DNA of 64,000 bases. Origin: Metabacillus malikii. GTDB taxonomy: Bacteria; Bacillota; Bacilli; Bacillales; Bacillaceae. Location of the stretch: positions 186,001-250,000 of the forward strand of contig NZ_JAUSUD010000003.1 of assembly GCF_030813355.1 (NCBI RefSeq), in the 5' to 3' direction. The notes beneath the pieces are model-generated. The model saw only the letters and a program-made list of their open reading frames with translations, did not search any database and was not told where the DNA came from. The position numbers and the translations under genes are program-made. Positions 7,606 through 17,208 of the stretch are shown piece by piece (the stretch's first letter is position 1; each line of letters starts with the position of its first letter).

Positions 7606-9906
7606 ATGAAATTTCCCTTTAAAAAATTATTTCAACTTAGTGTTATTTTAAGCATTATCCTAACAATTTACATTATAATTTTTAACTTTAACTTTCCATA
7701 TATAGGTGCAGGGGTAAAAATTACTCCTGAAAATGAAATGGTGGTTACAGCTGTTGAGCCTAAAACATGGGCTGATAAAGTTGGTATTGAACGTGGTGAC
7801 ATTATTTTAGAAATAAATAATACAACACCGTTGACACACCAACCAGCATTAACATATGGACTACTTGAGCAAGTTAATACCTTGGAAGTAATGCAAGATG
7901 GAATAATCAAGAAATTAAGTGTTCCTGCAACGTTATTTAGCTATCAAACAGTTTTTATTATCGTTATACCTTTGACCGTTCTATTATTATGTATTTTTTG
8001 TATGTTCTATATTTATAAGTCTAATAAGGAAACAAATTTAAAATCAGCTCACTTGTTAAATTTTTTCTTATTAATAATTAGTATGGCTTATATTAGTGCT
8101 AGTGCCTCTTCTAGGGGAGATATAATTAGCAGGTTTTTTAACTTAGCTTTATTCACAATGGTTCCTGTCAGCTACTTACATTTTATATACCAGTACTTTT
8201 TAGAATTAGGTAAGAAATTATTTAATATAAATTATATTAAGTTTGGTTATATACTTGTTTTATTAAATATACTTACTGAGATTAGTCTTTATATGAATTC
8301 TGTTGCTATAGGTTTTAATCGAATTATGAATTTAGCTACTTTTTTTATTATGTTAGTTTTAACCTTTTTACTAAAATTTAAAGGTTTGAAAAAAATAAAG
8401 TATTCTGAGCAAGCATATATCATTAAAGTCTTAATAGTGACCAACGTACTCGCTTTTACACCATTTTTATTATTTTATGTTATCCCATTTATTATTTTCC
8501 AGGAATATATATTTTCTGCAACATTTTTAGCGTCGTTTTTACTGTTGATTCCGCTTTCTTTAGTGTATCAATTTGTTGCAACAAAAATATATGATATTGA
8601 ATTTTTATTAGGGAGAATTAGGTACTACTCATTACTAGCGGTAATCCCTACATTTATTATGTTAGGAATTATGTTTGCAATTGAGGAAAAAAATTCTTCG
8701 ATATACCCTATTCAACTTTCTGTATATATATTTTTAGGTATGATATTAGTTTTCTATCTAAAAGAAATCATCGATTACCGCTTCCGCCTAAAGCGTTTTT
8801 CTGAAAAATATAATTATCAAGATAGCATCTTTAAATATACGCAAAGTATTCGGAAAGCGAAAAATTTAGACCAAGTCATTTCAGAGCTTAAACAAGTGAT
8901 CGTTGATGTTCTACACGTTAGTAGAGCGTATGTTATAGAAGTAGATAAGCATAAACAAATTGTTTCCGTTGACTTAGCGGCAAAGGAATCGGATTATAGC
9001 CCATATCTTTCTGAAATAAGAGATGTCTCAAATGAGATTAGTAAAATTATTGAGCTTGATAAAGGATTTGTCATTAATATTGGTGAAACTGAAAATAAGA
9101 ACTTTATTTTATTATGTTTGTCCGCATTAAATACACCAATATTAACTCGGGATGAAAACTCATGGCTAAAAACATTAGCCTTCTATACAAATGTTTCGTT
9201 AGAGAACTTCTTGAAAATTGATGAGTTAATGCACCATTTACAAGAAGTGAAAATGGAAGGACAGAGCCCAGAATGGTTATCGAAATTATTATTCTCAATT
9301 GAAGAGAAGCAGCGATCCAATTTGGCGAAAGATTTACATGATTCTGTTTTACAAGATTTAGTTTCGTTGAAGCGTCAGTGTGAACTTGCGATTGCCGATA
9401 TCAATCAAGATGATTCGCAGCAGTTAAAGGAACAGCTCCAACAAATGAATTATAATATGACGAAAATTATTAAAACGACGCGTGAAACTTGCCAAGAGCT
9501 GCGTCCGCAATTACTATATGACTTAGGGCTAGTGAAGGCACTTAATAAACTAGTCTCTCAGTATCAAGATATGGTAGACTTTGAGATTCGTCTAAATACA
9601 GGCAATTTTACAAGCAGCCTTGATATTGATACACAATTGAATTTGTATCGAATTGTCCAGGAGCTTTTAACGAATGCCCATAAGCATTCACAAGCAACAA
9701 ATGTACTAATTATTCTTGTATGTATTAAGGAGAAAATCGTACTTCATTATGAAGATAATGGGATTGGCTTTGATGGTCATACGATTATTGATAAGACTGA
9801 GAGTATGGGCTTATCAGGAATAAGTGAACGTGTTAAGGCGTTAAAAGGAACGATTGAAATTAATACAGCTAAAGGTCAAGGGGTTAAGGTAGATATTGAA
9901 TTGTAA
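7606..9906 (+). CDS. comP: sensor histidine kinase ComP
   Basis: 766 residues. There is an N-terminal membrane anchor, then an extracytoplasmic PDZ-like segment (about 25-110) with VEPKTWADKVGIERGDIILEI, then about eight membrane helices to about residue 400 and a cytoplasmic kinase. The HisKA_3 motif LAKDLHDSVLQDL places the phosphoacceptor His near residue 578; the N-box is ELLTNAHKHS and G-box residues appear in YEDNGIGFDG and MGLSGISERV. ComP senses modified ComX and phosphorylates ComA. Start ATG 7606 follows AAAGG by 8 nt; an upstream GTG overlaps it. The first part is very AT-rich and diverged, as expected for pherotype-specific sensing. Confidence 0.92.
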   Translation: MKFPFKKLFQLSVILSIILTIYIIIFNFNFPYIGAGVKITPENEMVVTAVEPKTWADKVGIERGDIILEINNTTPLTHQPALTYGLLEQVNTLEVMQDGIIKKLSVPATLFSYQTVFIIVIPLTVLLLCIFCMFYIYKSNKETNLKSAHLLNFFLLIISMAYISASASSRGDIISRFFNLALFTMVPVSYLHFIYQYFLELGKKLFNINYIKFGYILVLLNILTEISLYMNSVAIGFNRIMNLATFFIMLVLTFLLKFKGLKKIKYSEQAYIIKVLIVTNVLAFTPFLLFYVIPFIIFQEYIFSATFLASFLLLIPLSLVYQFVATKIYDIEFLLGRIRYYSLLAVIPTFIMLGIMFAIEEKNSSIYPIQLSVYIFLGMILVFYLKEIIDYRFRLKRFSEKYNYQDSIFKYTQSIRKAKNLDQVISELKQVIVDVLHVSRAYVIEVDKHKQIVSVDLAAKESDYSPYLSEIRDVSNEISKIIELDKGFVINIGETENKNFILLCLSALNTPILTRDENSWLKTLAFYTNVSLENFLKIDELMHHLQEVKMEGQSPEWLSKLLFSIEEKQRSNLAKDLHDSVLQDLVSLKRQCELAIADINQDDSQQLKEQLQQMNYNMTKIIKTTRETCQELRPQLLYDLGLVKALNKLVSQYQDMVDFEIRLNTGNFTSSLDIDTQLNLYRIVQELLTNAHKHSQATNVLIILVCIKEKIVLHYEDNGIGFDGHTIIDKTESMGLSGISERVKALKGTIEINTAKGQGVKVDIEL

Positions 9907-9912
9907 AATGTG

Positions 9913-9938
9913 GACTTGGCATTGCCAAGTCTTTTTTT
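9913..9938 (+). terminator. hairpin and T-run between comP and comA
   Basis: GACTTGG, 5 nt, CCAAGTC then seven T. It lies within the comP-comA gap and may attenuate or separate transcription of comA, although the order is otherwise operon-like. Confidence 0.75.
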
Positions 9939-9968
9939 AGCAAATATAGTATGAGGTGAGAAATACAT

Positions 9969-10610
9969 ATGATCCGTATATTAGTTGTCGATGATCATCC
10001 AGCAGTGCGCGAAGGGACAAAAGCAATTCTTGATACAGAACCGGATATCCAAGTTAATTGCTTAGATGTACCGTATACAATAGAAGCGTTTAATGAGTAT
10101 GACTTCACACCGTATGATTTAATTTTAATGGATTTAAATCTCGGTGATATAAACGGAATGGAGCTTTCAAAACAAATTCTAAAATCACATACAAGCTGTA
10201 AAATCATCTTATTTACAGGATACGATGTTGAGGATTATTTTGAAGATGCAATCCGTTTAGGACTGCATGGTGCAGTAAGCAAGACAGAATCGAAGGAAAA
10301 GCTACTATCAATTATTCATTTTGTCATGAGTGGGGAAATTGTTTTACCATATTCATACTTTAAAGATTTAATTATGCAAAAACAAAAAAAGAGTGAGAAA
10401 TCTACTATTGGAGAAAATGTATTTAATGAGCGTGAAAAGTCCATATTGCGCGAAGTTGAAAAGGGATTTACAAATCAGGAAATCGCCGATCAGTTGCATC
10501 TTAGTAAAAGGACGATAGAATATAGTTTGACATCGATTTTTAATAAGCTAAATGTTAGTAGCCGTACCGAAGCGGTCTTAATTGCGAAGGCTGAAGGTGT
10601 CATTGAATAG
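9969..10610 (+). CDS. comA: response regulator ComA
   Basis: 213 residues. A receiver domain occupies residues 1-120, with acidic DD in VVDDHPAV, phosphoacceptor Asp55 in LILMDLNLGD, and a Lys in SKTES. A LuxR-type HTH occupies about 150-210 (FNEREKSILREVEKGFTNQE then LSKRTIEYSL). Phosphorylated ComA activates srf, degQ and rap operons in B. subtilis. The closest candidate target here is the ComA-like box upstream of degQ. GAGGTGAG precedes the ATG. yuxO follows after 16 bp, as in B. subtilis. Confidence 0.93.
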   Translation: MIRILVVDDHPAVREGTKAILDTEPDIQVNCLDVPYTIEAFNEYDFTPYDLILMDLNLGDINGMELSKQILKSHTSCKIILFTGYDVEDYFEDAIRLGLHGAVSKTESKEKLLSIIHFVMSGEIVLPYSYFKDLIMQKQKKSEKSTIGENVFNEREKSILREVEKGFTNQEIADQLHLSKRTIEYSLTSIFNKLNVSSRTEAVLIAKAEGVIE

Positions 10611-10626
10611 AAAGTGGTGAACGAAA

Positions 10627-11019
10627 GTGGAGTATAATGTAAAGAATACTTTGATGGAATCATTAGGTATCGATATTGTATCTGTCTCTGATGAGGGGGT
10701 TGTTGCAACGATGCCTGTTGACGATAGAACACGCCAGCCCTTTGGTTTATTACACGGTGGGGCATCAGTTGCTCTAGCAGAAACCGTCGCAAGCATCGGT
10801 GCCTTTCACTTCATTGATAAAGAAACAGAGGCATGTGTAGGCTTGGAAATAAACGCAAATCATATTCGTGGAAAGAAATCGGGTATTGTTACTGCACACG
10901 GTAATCCATTACATCGCGGGAAGACAACGATGGTTTGGGAAGTGAAAATTGTTGATGAGGACGAGAAGCTCATTTGTGTGTCAAGATGTACAATCGCAAT
11001 CATCAAAAGAAAAATTTGA
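10627..11019 (+). CDS. yuxO: hotdog-fold thioesterase YuxO
   Basis: 130 residues of the PaaI/YbgC hotdog superfamily, with the motif RQPFGLLHGGASVALAET that carries the active-site Gly-Gly and downstream acidic residue. YuxO follows comA in B. subtilis and is presumed an acyl-CoA (1,4-dihydroxy-2-naphthoyl-CoA-like) thioesterase. It starts with GTG and has an AAGTGGTGA element about 10 nt upstream. It lies 16 bp behind comA, so it is probably cotranscribed. The substrate is inferred from relatives. Confidence 0.88.
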   Translation: MEYNVKNTLMESLGIDIVSVSDEGVVATMPVDDRTRQPFGLLHGGASVALAETVASIGAFHFIDKETEACVGLEINANHIRGKKSGIVTAHGNPLHRGKTTMVWEVKIVDEDEKLICVSRCTIAIIKRKI

Positions 11020-11022
11020 CTT

Positions 11023-11059
11023 AAACTAGTCTGCTAAATAGATGTGGACTAGTTTTTAT
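11023..11059 (+). terminator. terminator of the comA-yuxO transcript
   Basis: AAACTAGTC and GACTAGTTT separated by 15 nt, followed by TTATT. Confidence 0.7.
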
Positions 11060-11093
11060 TATGTTTTCTTTAGGGAAATCCGAACACCCTATA

Positions 11094-11126
11094 AGTATAA
11101 AAAAGAGATGAGCAAAAATGCTCATC
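11094..11126 (-). terminator. terminator of the mrp operon
   Basis: On the minus strand GATGAGCA, 4 nt, TGCTCATC then a run of T. The hairpin overlaps the mrpG stop codon. Confidence 0.85.
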
Positions 11127-11478
11127 TACTCTTCATTCTCTTTTTATCCCTTTTTAAATCATCCTGCACACTATTTTTCCAAAGTGGAACACCGGAATTG
11201 TACGCAGCCCGGCTTATTAAATGGCCGGCAACTGGTGATGTAACAAAGACAAAGATAATACCAAGGAGGACCTTGGCGCTTACGTGATGGTCCAGCAAAA
11301 GATAATTTAGGAATAATCCTAATAATATGCTAATTACACCAAGTGTAGCGCTCTTTGACGCTGCATGGTTGCGTGTATACGTATCAGGCAGGCGGACAAC
11401 TCCGATTGCGGCAATTAAGCTGAGGATTGCCCCTTGGAGAACGAGATAACCTATGATTATTTTACTGATTACGATCAT
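11122..11478 (-). CDS. mrpG: Na+/H+ antiporter subunit MrpG
   Basis: 118 residues with three hydrophobic segments and the family motif GVVRLPDTYTRNHAASKSAT. MrpG is the last subunit of the Mrp cation/proton antiporter, which exports Na+ and supports alkali and salt tolerance. It overlaps mrpF by 17 nt at its start. The soluble C-terminal tail is highly basic (DDLKRDKKRMKSR). The gene ends in the operon terminator. Gene order A-B-C-D-E-F-G is complete and identical to B. subtilis. Confidence 0.93.
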   Translation of the reverse strand: MIVISKIIIGYLVLQGAILSLIAAIGVVRLPDTYTRNHAASKSATLGVISILLGLFLNYLLLDHHVSAKVLLGIIFVFVTSPVAGHLISRAAYNSGVPLWKNSVQDDLKRDKKRMKSR

Positions 11479-11746
11479 TTTCGATAATCTCTCCTTTCTC
11501 CAAGAATTTAGAAAATGCGACCGTACCGATAAACGCCAATATTCCGATTAAGAGTATGACTTCAACGAACGCACTAGACTTAAGAACAATCGAAATAATG
11601 GCTGTAATCGCAACTAAATTAATTCCGATGGCATCTAAGGCAATGACCCGGTCAGGTGTTGAAGGTCCTTTTATAAGCCGATAAATATACAAGGAGGTTG
11701 AGATAGCAACTAATAGTAATGACACGTGCAAAATAATATCAAACAT
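11462..11746 (-). CDS. mrpF: Na+/H+ antiporter subunit MrpF
   Basis: 94 residues with three membrane segments and the MrpF/PhaF motif IKGPSTPDRVIALDAIGINL. It is part of the hetero-oligomeric Mrp antiporter and, in bile-salt and cholate export studies of relatives, an essential small subunit. It abuts mrpE (sharing one base at the stop/start junction) and overlaps mrpG, which indicates translational coupling inside the operon. Confidence 0.93.
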   Translation of the reverse strand: MFDIILHVSLLLVAISTSLYIYRLIKGPSTPDRVIALDAIGINLVAITAIISIVLKSSAFVEVILLIGILAFIGTVAFSKFLEKGEIIENDRNQ

Positions 11747-12222
11747 TATCGGCTCACCTCCTTGATCGCTTTTTCAAAGGTCTCTTTTATATCACGCTTT
11801 GCTTGTTCAACATCATCAATGTCCATTGCATGAATGTAGAGCGTTTTTTTATCAGCTGAAACATCTAATACTAGTGTACCTGGTGTTAACGTAATTAAAT
11901 TTGAGAGAACAGTGATTTCCCAATCACGCTCTAACTCTGTTTCAAGTGCAAAAATACCAGGTTTCATTGAAAGCTTAGGTGACAAAATAACTTTTAATAC
12001 AGAAATATTGGACTTAATCAGTTCAATACAGAAGATAAACAATAGCCTGATAATCGCGATGATATTAGCTAGGTAGAAGCGATGCTTGAAAAATCTCCTC
12101 ATAATAAACATCACGAGCAATCCAAAAAAGTATCCCTTTAAAAATGCTAAAGGTGAATAGTCATTCGATAGAAACATCCAAGTTAAAGCTAGAAAAAAGT
12201 TTAGTAAAATTTGAAAGGCCAT
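11746..12222 (-). CDS. mrpE: Na+/H+ antiporter subunit MrpE
   Basis: 158 residues. Two or three membrane helices at the N-terminus are followed by a soluble domain with the MrpE signature LSNLITLTPGTLVLDVS and IHAMDIDD. The start is ATG 12222, 8 nt after AGGAG; a GTG at 12228 is only 2 nt from that site. At 158 residues it equals B. subtilis MrpE. MrpE helps assembly and full activity of the antiporter. Confidence 0.93.
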   Translation of the reverse strand: MAFQILLNFFLALTWMFLSNDYSPLAFLKGYFFGLLVMFIMRRFFKHRFYLANIIAIIRLLFIFCIELIKSNISVLKVILSPKLSMKPGIFALETELERDWEITVLSNLITLTPGTLVLDVSADKKTLYIHAMDIDDVEQAKRDIKETFEKAIKEVSR

Positions 12223-12227
12223 ATGCA

Positions 12228-13709
12228 CTACTCCTTCAATACGGCTTGTATATAAATTGATGGGTCAAGTAAAGTGTCTGCCGCTTGTGTGATATATGGT
12301 GATAACCACTCAACACCGAATCCATATCCGATCGATAGTGCGATTAACATCACAGTCGGAATCAGCATCCCCTTAATTGAGCCAACTTTTGGTTTGAAGT
12401 CTTTTATAGGCTCTCCCCAGAAGCCATTGATGAAAATTTTCATGACCGAATAAAGTACTAGGAGACTTGATAATAAAACAATTAACGCGATTGTATACTC
12501 TCCTGCCTCAAATCCCCCTTGAACGATTTTAAGCTTTCCAACAAATCCACTAAGTGGTGGTATTCCGGCAAGTGAGAGTGAAGCGATAAAGAATAACCAG
12601 CCTAAAAATGGATGGCTCGCGATTAAGCCACTCATTTTGCGGAGATTACTTGTTCCGGTAATTGCGATTATTGTACCAACTATGAAAAATAAAGCACCTT
12701 TAATGATCATGTCATGGACTAAATAATAGATTGAGCCTTCGATTGCTGTTTCTGTATTAGCAGCAACACCAAAGATAATGACACCGATAGCTGTAATAAT
12801 GTTATAGATCACAATTTTTTTAATATCCCAATATGCAATCGAACCGATAATTCCAAAGATAATCGTTAGGGCTGCTAACCAAGCTAATATTTGATGTGTA
12901 AATGCTTGGTCGTGTGTGAATATTAGCGTATAGATTCTTGTGATTGAATAAACACCAACCTTTGTTAATAATGCACCAAACAGTGCAGTAACAACGGATG
13001 GAGGTGCTTGATATGAGCCTGGTAACCAGAAATACAACGGGAATAGCGCACCTTTCAGTCCAAATACAATGAGAAATAATATTGAAATGACTGTTATTAA
13101 CCCGGATTGGCCAATTTCTGAAATCCGAACACTTAAGTCAGCCATATTCAGAGTGCCTGTTACAGCATATAAATAAGCAACTGCAATAACAAATAATGCG
13201 GAAGAAATGACATTTACTAAAATGTATTTCATTGATTCACGAAGTTGTGCTTTTGTACTTCCTAATACGATGAGCATATAAGAAGACATGAGCATCACTT
13301 CAAAGAAGACAAACAGGTTAAATAAATCACCGGTTAAAAAGGCACCGGATACACCTAATAGTAGAAACTGTACGCCTGAGTAAAAGTAAAATTTTTCTCT
13401 CTCAACATTTATTGTTGTAAATGCAAAAAGTAATGTTGTAAAACCGATTATGCTTGTTGTTAAGACTAACAAGCTTGAGTACATATCAGCGACAAGAACG
13501 ATTCCGAACGGCGGCTTCCAATTTCCGAGTTCTAATGTTTGAATCCCGTTTTCATGAACTGTTTGAACGAGGATTGCGGAAATAATAATCGCTGCGAACG
13601 AGGCGATTCCACTTAACCATCGTTGTATGCGTATGTTTTTGTTAAAAAAGATAAGCAAAATGCCAGCTAATAGCGGCAAGACAAGTGGTAAGATTATCAA
13701 ATTATTCAT
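12228..13709 (-). CDS. mrpD: Na+/H+ antiporter subunit MrpD
   Basis: 493 residues with about 14 membrane helices, homologous to the proton-pumping subunits of respiratory complex I (NuoM/NuoN). Conserved features include FFEVMLMSSY with the key Glu on the fifth helix, GLKGALFPLYFWLPGSYQAPPS with its Lys, and PLSGFVGKL. Start ATG 13709 gives the same length as B. subtilis MrpD and begins MNNLIILPL; an ATG nine bases upstream at 13718 is also possible. The gene overlaps mrpC by about 8 nt and ends at the mrpE border. Confidence 0.93.
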   Translation of the reverse strand: MNNLIILPLVLPLLAGILLIFFNKNIRIQRWLSGIASFAAIIISAILVQTVHENGIQTLELGNWKPPFGIVLVADMYSSLLVLTTSIIGFTTLLFAFTTINVEREKFYFYSGVQFLLLGVSGAFLTGDLFNLFVFFEVMLMSSYMLIVLGSTKAQLRESMKYILVNVISSALFVIAVAYLYAVTGTLNMADLSVRISEIGQSGLITVISILFLIVFGLKGALFPLYFWLPGSYQAPPSVVTALFGALLTKVGVYSITRIYTLIFTHDQAFTHQILAWLAALTIIFGIIGSIAYWDIKKIVIYNIITAIGVIIFGVAANTETAIEGSIYYLVHDMIIKGALFFIVGTIIAITGTSNLRKMSGLIASHPFLGWLFFIASLSLAGIPPLSGFVGKLKIVQGGFEAGEYTIALIVLLSSLLVLYSVMKIFINGFWGEPIKDFKPKVGSIKGMLIPTVMLIALSIGYGFGVEWLSPYITQAADTLLDPSIYIQAVLKE

Positions 13710-14043
13710 ATTGGTCATTTCCCCTTAATTGGTCCATATCATCTGTTCCAAGTTCTTGATATGAGCGATATGCGAGGACGAGGAAAAACGATGTGACCCC
13801 AAAGCTTATAACGATAGCCGTTAAGATTAACGCTTGTGGAAGGGGGTCAACATAAAGCTCTGCATGTTCACCAAGTAATGGTGCTGCGCCTTTTTTTAAC
13901 CCGCCCATAGTTAAGATTAACAAATGTGCACCATGACTTAATAATCCAGTGCCAATTATAATCCGTAATATACTTTTTGATAGCATTAAGTATGTTGCAG
14001 CAGTAAATAAAATACCAACGACAATACACATGATAATTTCCAT
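13702..14043 (-). CDS. mrpC: Na+/H+ antiporter subunit MrpC
   Basis: 113 residues with three membrane helices, homologous to NuoK. The motif GLLSHGAHLLILTMGGL and the loop PLPQALILTAIVISFG are characteristic. MrpC is a core membrane subunit of the antiporter. Its start abuts the mrpB stop and its end overlaps mrpD, in keeping with a tightly packed operon. Confidence 0.93.
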   Translation of the reverse strand: MEIIMCIVVGILFTAATYLMLSKSILRIIIGTGLLSHGAHLLILTMGGLKKGAAPLLGEHAELYVDPLPQALILTAIVISFGVTSFFLVLAYRSYQELGTDDMDQLRGNDQYE

Positions 14044-14480
14044 TATTCTGTCTCTCCAATCGTTTGAATAATGGTCATCGTTACACCGATAACAACAAGA
14101 TAAACGCCAAGGTCAAAGAGGACAGCTGTTGCGAGTGCTGTTTCTCCTAACACTGGTAATTCTACATAGCTGAACGTATGTGTTAAAAACGGTACATCAA
14201 AGAAGAATGAGCCGATACCTGTTAGTACAGCAATGAGTAATCCGGTTGCTGCCATTTTTATATAATCAAATGGCAGAATGTTGACAGCTGTTTTAATATC
14301 ATAGGCTAACAACAGTAGAACGAGGGCACCTGAAGTCATAAGACCGCCGATAAAGCCCCCGCCTGGTGTGTAATGACCAGAGAAGAAGAGGTGCCACGAA
14401 TATAAAATGATAATGAACACAATGACCTTCGTGGCTGTTTGAAAAATAACGTCATTTGTTTTCACATTCGTTTTCTTCAC
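14043..14480 (-). CDS. mrpB: Na+/H+ antiporter subunit MrpB
   Basis: 145 residues with four membrane helices and the motif HYTPGGGFIGGLMTSGALVL typical of the MnhB family. It begins with GTG in the sequence GTGA, overlapping the mrpA stop by four bases, with GGAGGAGG some 11 nt upstream. Together with the C-terminal domain of MrpA it builds the module that resembles NuoJ. Confidence 0.93.
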   Translation of the reverse strand: MKKTNVKTNDVIFQTATKVIVFIIILYSWHLFFSGHYTPGGGFIGGLMTSGALVLLLLAYDIKTAVNILPFDYIKMAATGLLIAVLTGIGSFFFDVPFLTHTFSYVELPVLGETALATAVLFDLGVYLVVIGVTMTIIQTIGETE

Positions 14481-16885
14481 CCTTTTTCCTCCTCCTTCCG
14501 AACTTGCAAACGAATCATCCCGTAAATGCCTAGTGCAGCGATACCGAGTACAGTTATTTCAAATAATGTATCAAATCCTCTAAAGTCTACTAAAATGACG
14601 TTAACCATATTTTTACCGCCGGCTAGCTTGTAGCTGTTTTCAACGTAATAGCTTGAAATCGTCTCTGATATCCGCTGACTATTTGCTGCAAGTCCAAGCA
14701 GTGTAACAATTGTTCCTACACCAAGTGAAATGATTAAATTCTTTAAATTAAATGAAAGCTTTTTCTCTCTTTTCTTAAATTCCGGTAGATGATAAAAGCA
14801 AAGTAAAAATAATGCAACAGAAACGGTCTCAACACATAATTGCGTCAATGCTAAATCAGGAGCCCGGAATAGAACGAAAAATAGTGATAACGAGTAACCA
14901 ACAGAACCTAGCGCAATAATCGAAGTTAATCGTGATTTAGCGAAAAGTACTGTAATCGTTCCACAGACCATTACGACAGCGAGGATTGCTTCATATACGC
15001 CAACAGGTGCTGTTTTTGTCAGGTCTAATGAAAAACCTTCCTTTAAAATGAGTGATGTTCCTAAAATGACAATCATAAAGATAAAAATGTATGATAGATA
15101 ATCTCGGATAAACCCTGTCATATAAAAACGGGTAATCTTTGATGATGATTTATCTAATCCACGCAGTGTCGCGTCATACCCTTTATTCAAAGTAAGCTTT
15201 TGTGGTGTGAAACGATAAATACCAATCCACTTTGTTAACAATAAATATGCAATGACACCGATAATGACGACCCCTATCGTCATATATAACTCTGTATTAA
15301 AGCCATGCCATGGGTAAATATGAACATGGAATTTCTCTTCTGCACCTAACATGCTAGGAATAATCGAAGCCATTGCTGGTTCAATAATTGTGTACTCGAG
15401 CAGGCTTGGGAAGAAAAAGAAAATTAAAACAAGTGATGCTAAAATGATTGGTGAAATGAGCATACCGATTGGTGCTTCATGTGGTGTTACCTTTAACTTT
15501 TCCGGTTGATACTTACCAGCAAACGTTTTAAAGACAATAATCATACTGTAAATAAACGTAAAGATACTAGCAATCCATGCAATAACCGGGAATAAAATAC
15601 CGATTGACTCTAGATTGAAAACATTCATTTCAGCAACTCTGACCATGCTCGTAAAGAACATTTCTTTACTTAAGAAGCCATTAAATGGTGGTAAACCAGC
15701 CATTGAGAAGGCACCTATAATCGAAATCGTAAACGTAATCGGCATGATGTTCATTAAACCACCGAGCTTCCTAATATCCCGCGTACCTGTTTCATGGTCA
15801 ACAATCCCGACGACCATGAATAAGCTTCCTTTAAAGGTTGCATGGTTAATGAGGTGAAAAACGGCAGCAAGTGTTGCGACAGTAAAATAACTATCATCAA
15901 TTGAATCAAGAACTAATGCTGCAGAGCCAACACCTAGCATCGCCATAATCATTCCTAATTGACTGACTGTTGAGAAGGCAAGAATACTCTTTAAGTCTGT
16001 CTGCTTTACAGCATTAAACGAACCCCAAAACATCGTGAAAATTCCAAATGATGAAACGATCCAGAACCATTCTGGTGTTCCAGCAAATATCGGACTAAAT
16101 CTTGCAACGATATATATACCAGCTTTAACCATTGTTGCTGAATGGAGGTATGCACTAACTGGTGTTGGTGCTTCCATTGCATCTGGTAGCCATATATAAA
16201 ATGGGAATTGTGCAGATTTTGTAAAGGCACCAAATAGGATTAAAATTAGTGCTGGTATAAACAATTCGTGTTCCACAATATTTGGTACTTGGTCAATTAT
16301 TTCACGGATGCTAAAAGTATTTGTCATGAGGTAAAGCATGATAAAGCCACCTAGCATGAGCAATCCGCCAAAGATTGTAATCATCATTGACTTTTGGGCA
16401 CCATAGCGTGATTTCTCACGTGTATACCAAAATCCGATTAATAAAAATGATGATAACGATGTGAATTCCCAAAATGTGTATAGGACGATGAGGTTATCTG
16501 ATAACACAACACCAAGCATGGCTCCCATAAACATTAATAAATAGACATAAAACGTATTTAACTTCTCTTTATCCTTAGATAAATAATAAATTGAGTAAAG
16601 GATAACGAGTGACCCGATACCAGTGATTAATAAGGCAAATAACAGACCTAAACCGTCTATGTATGCTGTGAAGTTAATACCAAGTGAGGGAATCCAATTG
16701 GCAGTCTGAGTAATTGTTTCTCCTTCCATCATATCGCCGATGAATTGAAAGAAGTAAACAAATAGTGCGATAGGTAAAACGAGTACGAACCAGCCTGTAT
16801 GTACTTGACGAAAATATTTATACAAGAATGGAACGAGTATGGCAAAAAGAAATGGAGCTAATATTGCCACATGAAGTAATGTCAT
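14477..16885 (-). CDS. mrpA: Na+/H+ antiporter subunit MrpA
   Basis: 802 residues, the usual size. The N-terminal two thirds is NuoL-like, with FWEFTSLSSFLLIGFW carrying the conserved Glu, and the Lys/His region KSAQFPFYIWLPDAMEAPTP. The C-terminal part (about 650-780) is the DUF4040/MnhB-like extension with LTQLCVETVSVALFLL. MrpA is the largest subunit and with MrpD forms the proton and cation pathway. TAAGGAGG lies 8 nt before the ATG. This is the promoter-proximal gene. The 323 bp upstream (16886-17208) shows no recognisable operator. Confidence 0.94.
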   Translation of the reverse strand: MTLLHVAILAPFLFAILVPFLYKYFRQVHTGWFVLVLPIALFVYFFQFIGDMMEGETITQTANWIPSLGINFTAYIDGLGLLFALLITGIGSLVILYSIYYLSKDKEKLNTFYVYLLMFMGAMLGVVLSDNLIVLYTFWEFTSLSSFLLIGFWYTREKSRYGAQKSMMITIFGGLLMLGGFIMLYLMTNTFSIREIIDQVPNIVEHELFIPALILILFGAFTKSAQFPFYIWLPDAMEAPTPVSAYLHSATMVKAGIYIVARFSPIFAGTPEWFWIVSSFGIFTMFWGSFNAVKQTDLKSILAFSTVSQLGMIMAMLGVGSAALVLDSIDDSYFTVATLAAVFHLINHATFKGSLFMVVGIVDHETGTRDIRKLGGLMNIMPITFTISIIGAFSMAGLPPFNGFLSKEMFFTSMVRVAEMNVFNLESIGILFPVIAWIASIFTFIYSMIIVFKTFAGKYQPEKLKVTPHEAPIGMLISPIILASLVLIFFFFPSLLEYTIIEPAMASIIPSMLGAEEKFHVHIYPWHGFNTELYMTIGVVIIGVIAYLLLTKWIGIYRFTPQKLTLNKGYDATLRGLDKSSSKITRFYMTGFIRDYLSYIFIFMIVILGTSLILKEGFSLDLTKTAPVGVYEAILAVVMVCGTITVLFAKSRLTSIIALGSVGYSLSLFFVLFRAPDLALTQLCVETVSVALFLLCFYHLPEFKKREKKLSFNLKNLIISLGVGTIVTLLGLAANSQRISETISSYYVENSYKLAGGKNMVNVILVDFRGFDTLFEITVLGIAALGIYGMIRLQVRKEEEKG

Positions 16886-17208
16886 GAATAAACCTCCTTA
16901 CAGAAATGGCATCTTTTAATTGAATGGAAAATGTAGGTATCGTTAATTTAAATTAGTCTCTCGCTTAAAGTTTGTTTCGTTAATTAAGCTAGTACCAAAA
17001 AAACCACAAGAATAAACAATCTCATTGTAATACTTGTAAAATAAAACGAAACTACCTGAACATATTATGTTCTACTAACAGGATTAGTATGAAATAATAC
17101 ATAACTATTCACCATTTCGAGTTCATATGAACATAAAAATGATAACAAATTTTTTAAGGCTTGTATATTCTTAAAATCGAAAGTGCATGATAATCATGAG
17201 GTGATATC
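16886..17208. other. intergenic region between divergent mrpA and a small gene
   Basis: 323 AT-rich bases that must hold the mrp promoter on the minus strand and that of the 77-residue ORF on the plus strand. I see no strong promoter, operator or hairpin here. Confidence 0.5.

Noticed and set aside
11042-11287. Rightward ORF of 81 codons at the end of the mrp operon
   Set aside because: It is antisense to mrpG and contains the comA-yuxO and mrp terminators.
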